This document shows, one piece after another, positions 45,540-51,471 of a stretch of DNA of 64,000 nucleotides. The stretch is taken from positions 124,001-188,000 of the forward strand of contig NZ_JAGJEA010000007.1 in the NCBI RefSeq assembly GCF_018100805.1, written 5' to 3'. Below the pieces are notes generated by a model. It ran no database searches and was not told the DNA's origin. It saw only the letters and a program-made list of their open reading frames with translations. How positions within the stretch are numbered: position 1 is the first letter of the stretch; every line of letters begins with the position of its first letter. This stretch comes from Aquimarina sp. MMG016. GTDB taxonomy: Bacteria; Bacteroidota; Bacteroidia; Flavobacteriales; Flavobacteriaceae. The position numbers and the translations under genes were made by a program.

Positions 45540-46817
45540 CTAGAGATTATTATTTATGTTAAAATCCTCTTGTAGAATTATATTTTCGTTAGATTCATTT
45601 TTAATATTTAGATATTTCACCTCCCCAGCACCAAGAAACTTATACCGTATTCCGACCAAATTTCCTATAGATCTATTATAGCTGCCAGAATATATTTCCT
45701 GATCATTTATAAAAATAGTTACAATCTTTTTGTTGACACGTATATCGACAGTTTTAAATTCAGAAAGGTCCACCCCAAAGGCAGAAAGATCATGTTCTTT
45801 ACCTCTATAATACCTGTCGTTAAGCATCAGATTGATGTCAGAAACGCATCCAGGAATAGAAAAAGGTACTACTAATACACCCTCTGTACCTAAAACTACA
45901 ATTTTTAATTTCTGACAGACCGCCCATTTATCTCTGTATACATTGCGTAAAGTTGTTTTTATCGAAATGTGATCACCAGCTACTTCGTTAAAATCTTTAA
46001 CCAAATGAAAAGTAGATACAACCGGATCTGAAAGAGAAGTAATCTCTTCCAGTATTGCAGAGGGCATAGATAAATTGCCAGTCTGTATATCTCTACTCTG
46101 CACATATTTTGGAACAGGTTGGTAATCTACAGTTCCTATCCAATCATTAGAGGTAATGAACAAATCATGTTCTTTTATAACTTTTCCATCTACCAAAAGT
46201 TTTGCGCCAAAATAACCAGGAAAATAATAAATACCTGTAGCTTGCTTTTGAGAAGGTTTTATCTTAATTGTTTTGGTAATATCCCAATACTGTTGGATGT
46301 ATGTACTATCTGATTGTATGCCTTTTAAATCAAAATCAAAAATTACAGAATTTGGCAAGCCATCGGTAATAGGGCGACTATTAAAAGTTACTTTGGATAA
46401 ATCAATCGCTTCAATTTTGTTTTTTCCAGATCCAATCATTGAGTAAAAAGAAATAAACACAAGTGTCATAAAAGCTGCAGCTGTGATGATAATCCCTGTA
46501 TGTTGTAATACTCTTTTTTCTATCCAGGAAGGTTTTTTTACTTCATTTTTGTTTTTAAAGTCTCTCCAGTTATCATATCCAGCAAATTGAGAGAGCGTAT
46601 TTAGCGTACTAATACTTGGAGTATTGTTATAGGTTACCCTACCCCAGACACGTTTTAAGGTAGTAGGGCTTAATAATACCTGAGTTTGTTGTTGTATAAT
46701 TTGGCTTAACTCTATAAACACATCATTATGCCATAGTTTGGCATCTCCCCAATCAAGTTTTACTTCAATTTCGAGTATACATTGTTGTACTAATTTATGT
46801 TCCGGATATGTATTCAT
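45540..46817 (-). CDS. Membrane-tethered HTH-like protein with extracytoplasmic domain
   Basis: This protein of 425 residues starts at the ATG at 46817 (an in-frame TTG at 46829 is further upstream). The first ~95 residues include LSPTTLKRVWGRV and ISTLNTLSQFAGYDNWRDFK, a helical pattern common in Bacteroidota that may bind DNA. A single membrane segment follows (about residues 108-130), then a ~290-residue extracytoplasmic part, strand-rich, with TVDIRVNKKIVTIFINDQEIYSG. It resembles a one-component sensor. The divergent gene encodes a secreted lectin-like protein whose C-terminal part similarly describes ligand-binding strands, so it could be a target. The function is inferred. Confidence 0.7.
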   Translation of the reverse strand: MNTYPEHKLVQQCILEIEVKLDWGDAKLWHNDVFIELSQIIQQQTQVLLSPTTLKRVWGRVTYNNTPSISTLNTLSQFAGYDNWRDFKNKNEVKKPSWIEKRVLQHTGIIITAAAFMTLVFISFYSMIGSGKNKIEAIDLSKVTFNSRPITDGLPNSVIFDFDLKGIQSDSTYIQQYWDITKTIKIKPSQKQATGIYYFPGYFGAKLLVDGKVIKEHDLFITSNDWIGTVDYQPVPKYVQSRDIQTGNLSMPSAILEEITSLSDPVVSTFHLVKDFNEVAGDHISIKTTLRNVYRDKWAVCQKLKIVVLGTEGVLVVPFSIPGCVSDINLMLNDRYYRGKEHDLSAFGVDLSEFKTVDIRVNKKIVTIFINDQEIYSGSYNRSIGNLVGIRYKFLGAGEVKYLNIKNESNENIILQEDFNINNNL

Positions 46818-46883
46818 AACTAAGAACAAAATTCATCAAAAATTACGACTTGAACAACATTGAATCGAATTGAACCAACTTGT

Positions 46884-46915
46884 TTTGTGTTAATACATAA
46901 TATAATAGAACTTTG
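46884..46915 (+). promoter_or_regulatory. Candidate Bacteroidota-type promoter of the secreted laminin-G-like gene
   Basis: TTTG at 46884-46887 and AACTTTG at 46909-46915 are separated by about 20 bases. This matches the TTTG / TAnnTTTG pattern at the 3' half of the -7 element, though the TA of the consensus is GA here. The start codon at 46939 lies 23 bases downstream. Confidence 0.4.
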
Positions 46916-46938
46916 AGTGAAATCAAAAAACGAATATT

Positions 46939-48045
46939 ATGATCCGACTAGTCAGTTATATACTTTTAAGCATATTTTGTTTTCAAAAAATAAATGCCCA
47001 AAATATCATTCCGCTGGATACTTTGCATTGGGAGATAAATGCTCAGTCATATATGATAGAAAATTATAAAGGGAAGGATGCTATTTATATTCAGCGTGGT
47101 TTGGCATTTCTTAAGGATACTAAGTTCAAAAATGGTACTATAGAATTTGATGTGTACCTTACTGAAAGACAAGGGTTTCCTGGAGTTCGGTTTAGAGCAG
47201 TCGATAGGAATAATATGGAATCTTTTTATATCCGAGCACATTTACCTAATAAACCAGATAGTAATCAAGCTGCTCCGGTAATTAATGGTATCACTCCGTG
47301 GCAGTTGTATTTTGGTCCGAGATACTCTTTTCCTTATGACTACAATTATAAAGGTTGGACTCATATAAAATTGGTTGTCAATGGTCGCAAAGCACAGATA
47401 TATCTAGATTATGCTGATAAACCTAATTTGTCTTGGGATTTGGTTCATGATCCACAAGAAGGAGAAATTGCCATTGGTGGCGGTGGAGCATCAGCGATGC
47501 ATTATGCAAATTTTAAAATCGATAAAAATTCATATGAAATTATAGACTTTAAACTTACAGAGAGAAAACCAATAGAAGGTTTGATTTCAGAATGGGAAGT
47601 TTCTGATAAGTTCGAAGAAAAATTATTAGATGATCAAGAACTGTTAAAATCATTAATCAATTCTAGAAAATGGGAAAAGAGAATTAAAATAGAAGAAGGC
47701 ATAGCAGCAAATATAGCTAGACAAGTAGTGTTAAGAGATAATACTCCTGGAAACACGGTTTTTGCAAAAATTACTATTATGTCAGATAAGGATCAGTTAC
47801 AACTTTTTGAGTTTGGATATAGTGATCGGGTAGTAGCTATTTTTAATAACAAAGCAATTTATAAAGGAAATAATAGATGGCGTTCGAGAGATTATCGGTA
47901 TTTAGGAACTATAGGATTATTTGATGCAATATATCTGGATCTGAAAAAAGGAAAAAATACTTTGCTATTAGCCGTTTCAGAAGATTTTGGAGGATGGTTG
48001 GTTACCGGAAGATTCCCTAAAGAAAAAGACATAACTATAGAATAA
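46939..48045 (+). CDS. Secreted concanavalin A/laminin G-like protein
   Basis: This 368-residue protein has a signal peptide (LVSYILLSIFCFQKINAQ). Residues 40-200 form a jelly-roll lectin-like domain: GTIEFDVYLTERQGFPGVRFRAVDRNNMESFYIRAH, TPWQLYFGPRYSF, GWTHIKLVVNGRKAQIYLDYADKP. The remaining ~150 residues are strand-rich and probably a second beta domain. No hydrolase motif is evident, so it is likely a sugar-binding protein, possibly of the DUF1080-like fold. It is divergent from the membrane-tethered HTH protein and downstream lies the tandem micro-gene region. Confidence 0.75.
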   Translation: MIRLVSYILLSIFCFQKINAQNIIPLDTLHWEINAQSYMIENYKGKDAIYIQRGLAFLKDTKFKNGTIEFDVYLTERQGFPGVRFRAVDRNNMESFYIRAHLPNKPDSNQAAPVINGITPWQLYFGPRYSFPYDYNYKGWTHIKLVVNGRKAQIYLDYADKPNLSWDLVHDPQEGEIAIGGGGASAMHYANFKIDKNSYEIIDFKLTERKPIEGLISEWEVSDKFEEKLLDDQELLKSLINSRKWEKRIKIEEGIAANIARQVVLRDNTPGNTVFAKITIMSDKDQLQLFEFGYSDRVVAIFNNKAIYKGNNRWRSRDYRYLGTIGLFDAIYLDLKKGKNTLLLAVSEDFGGWLVTGRFPKEKDITIE

Positions 48046-48081
48046 AATGATCATATCATAATGAATCGTGTTTATATATAA

Positions 48082-48109
48082 AAAAGCGAGACCATCAAGT
48101 CTCGCTTTT
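48082..48109. terminator. Terminator of the first micro-gene unit (bidirectional)
   Basis: AAAAGCGAGAC (48082-48092) pairs with GTCTCGCTTTT (48099-48109) around the loop CATCAA. On the minus strand it is followed by a T-run and would end the transcript of the 48137-48235 peptide gene. It also suits the plus-strand laminin-G-like gene, which stops at 48045. Confidence 0.85.
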
Positions 48110-48136
48110 ACCCCAACCACAATTGCTCATCATTGC

Positions 48137-48235
48137 TTATCTATGGATCGCATAGGCAGAAGATGCTGGCAATTCTTTTATAAAGTTCATTATTCCTATA
48201 ACGTTTAGTCTAAATGTAAATGTAAAAGTTTTCAT
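48137..48235 (-). CDS. 32-residue peptide, copy 1 of a tandem micro-gene
   Basis: The minus-strand frame from ATG at 48235 to TAA at 48137-48139 encodes 32 residues, beginning MKTFTFTFRL and ending KELPASSAYAIHR, with a variable middle (NVIGIMNFI). Copy 2 lies at 48478-48576 and shares 25 of 32 residues. Codons for the last six residues (AYAIHR) differ at every codon between the copies but stay synonymous, which strongly supports real translation. The N-terminus is strand-prone (alternating Thr and Phe) and the C-terminus polar. No signal peptide, membrane segment or known family is recognised. The upstream region and the terminator are also duplicated. Confidence 0.8.
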   Translation of the reverse strand: MKTFTFTFRLNVIGIMNFIKELPASSAYAIHR

Positions 48236-48280
48236 ATCTGTGTGATTTTAAGTTTTTATTTATTTCTTGCTTAGTATATA

Positions 48281-48299
48281 ATCAATTGCCGTGCCAAAA
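48281..48299 (-). promoter_or_regulatory. Conserved upstream element, copy 1 (sigma-54-like)
   Basis: On the minus strand this reads TTTTGGCACGGCAATTGAT. It has the spacing of a sigma-54 site (TGGCACG, N4, TTG) but the last base is A in place of C. The same element lies upstream of copy 2, and the distance from its TTG to the start codon is the same (48 bases) in both copies. This is sequence resemblance; a sigma factor has not been shown. Confidence 0.55.
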
Positions 48300-48412
48300 A
48301 ATAAAAACCTTTGTAAAGTGTTGTTTTTATTGATGTTTTTTAATGTTGGTTGATTTTGGAAAAATGATCCTGAGAAATTATTTGATAATGTTTAGTTAAG
48401 TATAGAGCATAA

Positions 48413-48442
48413 AAAAAGCGAGATCCAACAACCTCGCTTTTT
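48413..48442. terminator. Terminator of the second micro-gene unit
   Basis: AAAAAGCGAG (48413-48422) pairs with CTCGCTTTTT (48433-48442) around a 10-base loop. On the minus strand it is followed by more T residues and would end the transcript of the 48478-48576 peptide gene. The stem core GCGAG is shared with the copy 1 terminator. Confidence 0.85.
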
Positions 48443-48477
48443 ATTTCCGATTACTATATGAATTACTACTCATCTTT

Positions 48478-48576
48478 CTACCTGTGAATTGCGTAAGCAG
48501 AAGATGATGGTAATTCTTTTAAAAAGTTCTTAATCGATGTAAAATCTAACCTGAATGTAAATGTAAAAGTTTTCAT
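48478..48576 (-). CDS. 32-residue peptide, copy 2 of a tandem micro-gene
   Basis: The minus-strand frame from ATG at 48576 to TAG at 48478-48480 encodes 32 residues, beginning MKTFTFTFRL and ending KELPSSSAYAIHR. Its middle (DFTSIKNFL) differs from copy 1 at most positions. Eleven codons differ silently and seven change the residue between the copies, so selection has kept the ends while the middle diverged. A frame of this size is easily missed by gene callers. No family is recognised. Possible roles include a signalling, regulatory or antimicrobial peptide, all speculative. Confidence 0.8.
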   Translation of the reverse strand: MKTFTFTFRLDFTSIKNFLKELPSSSAYAIHR

Positions 48577-48620
48577 ATCTATAAGTTTTAAATTAATATT
48601 CTATTTCTTGTTTAGTATAT

Positions 48621-48640
48621 AAACAATTGCTGTGCCAAAA
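48621..48640 (-). promoter_or_regulatory. Conserved upstream element, copy 2 (sigma-54-like)
   Basis: On the minus strand this reads TTTTGGCACAGCAATTGTTT. It aligns with the copy 1 element with two base changes in the core and the same spacing to the start codon. The downstream part TTATATACTAARCAAGAAAT is also nearly the same in both copies, so the promoter and leader belong to the duplicated unit. Confidence 0.55.
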
Positions 48641-48718
48641 ATTAAAAATCTTTGTGAAGTATTGATTTTACTATAAGATCGAAGGTTGAGGTTGTTGTGT
48701 AATTGAGATTGGAAACAA

Positions 48719-48759
48719 AAAAACGCAAGCTCCAGTTGGATATAGAAACTTACGTTTTT
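48719..48759 (-). terminator. Terminator of the GH97 gene
   Basis: AAAAACGCAAG (48719-48729) pairs with CTTACGTTTTT (48749-48759) with a single G-U pair. On the minus strand the hairpin ends in a T-run. It lies 20 bases after the GH97 stop at 48779, in the correct direction. Confidence 0.7.
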
Positions 48760-48778
48760 AATTTATAGAAAATAGAAA

Positions 48779-50872
48779 TTATTTTTTTGGTATAAGACTT
48801 ATTGCCAAACCACCTCCTGGAGCGAGCATAATGGTTTCTTTTGATGTGCTGTTTATTACTTTAGTTTCAATATCAATACTAGTTGGATTATCATTCCAAT
48901 GTGCATTAGAACCATCTTTATAAATTTTAGCTTCATATTCTTTTTCCGGTTCCAGGAAATCAAAATTGAGCTTAATATCTCTTTGGTTTTCATCGGTTAT
49001 TGCTCCTACAAACCAATTTCCCGTTTTACGTTCTTGTCGAGCAATAGTAACAAAATCACCAACTTCTCCATTTAGTACTTTGGTTTGTTCCCAATCAACC
49101 CCTACATCTTTTATAAATTGGAAAGCAGGTTGCTCATTATAATGCTCTAATAAATCGCAAGCCATCTGTATAGGACTATAGATAACAACATACAATCCTA
49201 ACTGATGGGCTAGAGTGGTGTTGATTTGATTATCAGGCTTATAGGGTTTTAGTTTGATGTTAAACACTCCCGGTGTAAAATCAATCGGTCCTGCCAGCAT
49301 TCTGGTAAAAGCAACTGTAGGAAGATGATCAGGTGGGTTACCACCGTCTGGTGCCCAAGCATTAAACTCCTGTCCTCTCAAACCTTCTCGCGAAATTGCA
49401 TTGGGATAGGTACGACGAATTCCTGTAGGTTTTATTGGTTCGTGTGCATTAATCGCTACATTATACTTTGCTGCTGTTTCCAATGCCCTGCGATAGTGGT
49501 TTACCATCCACTGCCCGTGGTGATATTCACCTTTTGGAATAATCTTACCAACATATCCGGTCTTTACAGAGCGTATGTCCAGTTTATTCATCAAAGCATA
49601 CGCAGTATCCATTCGTTTATCATAGGTTCTTGGTGCTGCAGAAGTCTCGTGATGCATAATGATCTGTACATTTTTATCCTTTGCATATTGAGCTACTTCT
49701 TGTAGGTTGTAGTCAGGGTATGGGGTTACAAAATCAAATACACCTTCACGGTCTTCAAAACCGATCCAATGTTCCCATCCAGTATTCCAACCTTCTACGA
49801 GTACTCCTCCGATATTATTTTCGGCAGCAAAATCAATATGTGCCTTGGTGTTTTCTGTTGTTGCTCCATGTTTACCACTTTTTAGATCCCAACTGGATTT
49901 ATCTAAGTGCATTTCCCACCAAATACCTACATATTTCATAGGAGTAAACCAAGATGTATCACCTAGTTTATTAGGCTCATTAAGGTTGACGATAAGATTA
50001 GATTCGATCAATCCTGCAGCATCATTACTAATCTGAATTGTTCTCCATGGAGTTTTGAACGGTAATTCACGTTTTACTTTGTACCCTGATCGATCAGAAC
50101 CGACTAATTCACTAGTCATCATTAGCTTATTCTTATCAATTTTTAATGTCATTCCTGAATAATCGGTTAGGTTTGCCTCGTGAAAACTTAGATGCAAACC
50201 ATCAGCAGTTCGCATCGTAACTGGAGTATTTACAGCGTTTTCAGGAATGCTGGTTTGTGCTAGCGCTTTATGACCTCTTTTGGCAAGAGCATCGATTTCG
50301 GTAAAATTCGATTCGGTATACAGATGTTCGTAAATATCCCAATCCCCGGGTATCCACCAAGTTTTATGATCTCCAGTAAGGTTGAATTGACTATTTTCGT
50401 CAAGTATGATTACTTCGTTTAGATTTTTCTGTTCCGGAAATTCATATCGATATGCTACCCCGTCATTATATGCTCTGAAATATAGCGTTAACAAACGGTT
50501 AGGTGCTTGCTCTTCCTGAAGCTGGATAGTAACTTCATTATAATGGTTTCTAACAGATCGTTGCTCTCCCCATGGCATTTCCCAGTTTTCATCTTCGGTT
50601 ACTAAAGTTGAGCCAATAATTTTAAAACCTTTTTCTAAAGGTGCTTCGTTTTTAAGTGTAAAACCAATTTTTGATGTGTCTATTACTTTGGTTGTTTTAT
50701 GTTTCACAACATAATATGGAGATCCATCTTCCAATAAAGAAAAATCAACTGAAATATTTTTTGATGGAGAATAAACTGTAGTTTGAATATTAGTTTCTTT
50801 TTGTTGACAACTCATAAAATGAATAGTAGCCAACAAAAGCCATAATAGCTTAAGGTTTGTTCTGTAAATCAT
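48779..50872 (-). CDS. Glycoside hydrolase family 97 (SusB-like alpha-glucosidase)
   Basis: This 697-residue protein has a lipoprotein-type signal peptide (LLLATIHFMSCQQKE). It has the GH97 beta-sandwich N-terminal domain (residues of about 25-280), a TIM barrel (GGVLVEGWNTGWEHW) and a C-terminal beta domain. Acidic residues lie in HHETSAAPRTYD, AINAHEPIKPTG and LRGQEFNAW; these fit the three Glu of the inverting SusB type (base, base, acid) rather than the Asp-nucleophile retaining type, from recall of the family. It would release glucose from alpha-linked glucans. Length is normal. Confidence 0.9.
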   Translation of the reverse strand: MIYRTNLKLLWLLLATIHFMSCQQKETNIQTTVYSPSKNISVDFSLLEDGSPYYVVKHKTTKVIDTSKIGFTLKNEAPLEKGFKIIGSTLVTEDENWEMPWGEQRSVRNHYNEVTIQLQEEQAPNRLLTLYFRAYNDGVAYRYEFPEQKNLNEVIILDENSQFNLTGDHKTWWIPGDWDIYEHLYTESNFTEIDALAKRGHKALAQTSIPENAVNTPVTMRTADGLHLSFHEANLTDYSGMTLKIDKNKLMMTSELVGSDRSGYKVKRELPFKTPWRTIQISNDAAGLIESNLIVNLNEPNKLGDTSWFTPMKYVGIWWEMHLDKSSWDLKSGKHGATTENTKAHIDFAAENNIGGVLVEGWNTGWEHWIGFEDREGVFDFVTPYPDYNLQEVAQYAKDKNVQIIMHHETSAAPRTYDKRMDTAYALMNKLDIRSVKTGYVGKIIPKGEYHHGQWMVNHYRRALETAAKYNVAINAHEPIKPTGIRRTYPNAISREGLRGQEFNAWAPDGGNPPDHLPTVAFTRMLAGPIDFTPGVFNIKLKPYKPDNQINTTLAHQLGLYVVIYSPIQMACDLLEHYNEQPAFQFIKDVGVDWEQTKVLNGEVGDFVTIARQERKTGNWFVGAITDENQRDIKLNFDFLEPEKEYEAKIYKDGSNAHWNDNPTSIDIETKVINSTSKETIMLAPGGGLAISLIPKK

Positions 50873-50989
50873 GACATGTGGTTTTGTAAGGTCGAATAAA
50901 AGTATATTAAATATAAAAGATCTCTTATAAAACAGGATTAGTTTTATAAGAAATATCTGTAGGGTTCTAATTTTTGTTTATTCCTAGAT

Positions 50990-51370
50990 TTACTTTACCG
51001 CTATTACTGATATTTCTACGTTCACAAATTTTGGAAGAGCAGCGACAGCAACAGTTTCTCGGGCAGGAGCCGTTTCTTCATTAAAATAGCTTCCATAAAC
51101 TTCGTTTACCTGAGAAAAATTATTCATATCACTAAGAAAAATAGTGGTTTTGATTACATTTTCAAAAGTCATTTCTACTTCGTCTAGAATACCTTTTAGG
51201 TTTTTCATCACCTGTTCGGATTCGGTTTTGATATCATCTAATACCAGCTCTCCATTCTCAGGGTTAATAGCAATTTGCCCTGATGTATACAAAGTATTAC
51301 CATTTAGAATTGCTTGGCTATACGGTCCAATAGGAGCAGGGGCATTTTTGGTAGTGATTATTTTTTTCAT
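50990..51370 (-). CDS. ridA: RidA family enamine/imine deaminase
   Basis: This 126-residue protein has the YjgF/RidA signature: ITTKNAPAPIGPYSQAILNGNTLYTSGQI at the N-terminus and NFSQVNEVYGSYFNEETAPARETVAVAALPK, with the Arg that binds the carboxylate of the substrate. RidA hydrolyses reactive 2-aminoacrylate intermediates from amino acid metabolism. It is preceded and followed by gaps of about 100 bases and is likely its own transcript. Confidence 0.92.
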   Translation of the reverse strand: MKKIITTKNAPAPIGPYSQAILNGNTLYTSGQIAINPENGELVLDDIKTESEQVMKNLKGILDEVEMTFENVIKTTIFLSDMNNFSQVNEVYGSYFNEETAPARETVAVAALPKFVNVEISVIAVK

Positions 51371-51428
51371 GATGTGTAAAGTGTTATTGTTTATTTTGTG
51401 AACTAATTATTAGATTCCTCAAACCTAT

Positions 51429-51449
51429 ACCCTGAGCATGTCGAAGGGT
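51429..51449. repeat. Short palindromic interspersed repeat
   Basis: The 21-base sequence ACCCTGAGCATGTCGAAGGGT has matching ends (ACCCT and AGGGT) around GAGCATGTCGA. Variants of CCCTTCGACA...GCTCAGGG are frequently seen between bacterial genes, from general recall. It lies between the ridA start and the lptD stop and could be a REP-like or hairpin element. Confidence 0.5.
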
Positions 51450-51471
51450 CAAACCTTAAACCTCAAACCCA

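Noticed and set aside
49325..49941. Plus-strand frames of 126 and 86 residues inside the GH97 gene
   Set aside because: They lie opposite a well-supported GH97 coding sequence and show the codon pattern of a shadow frame, with no homology or motif.
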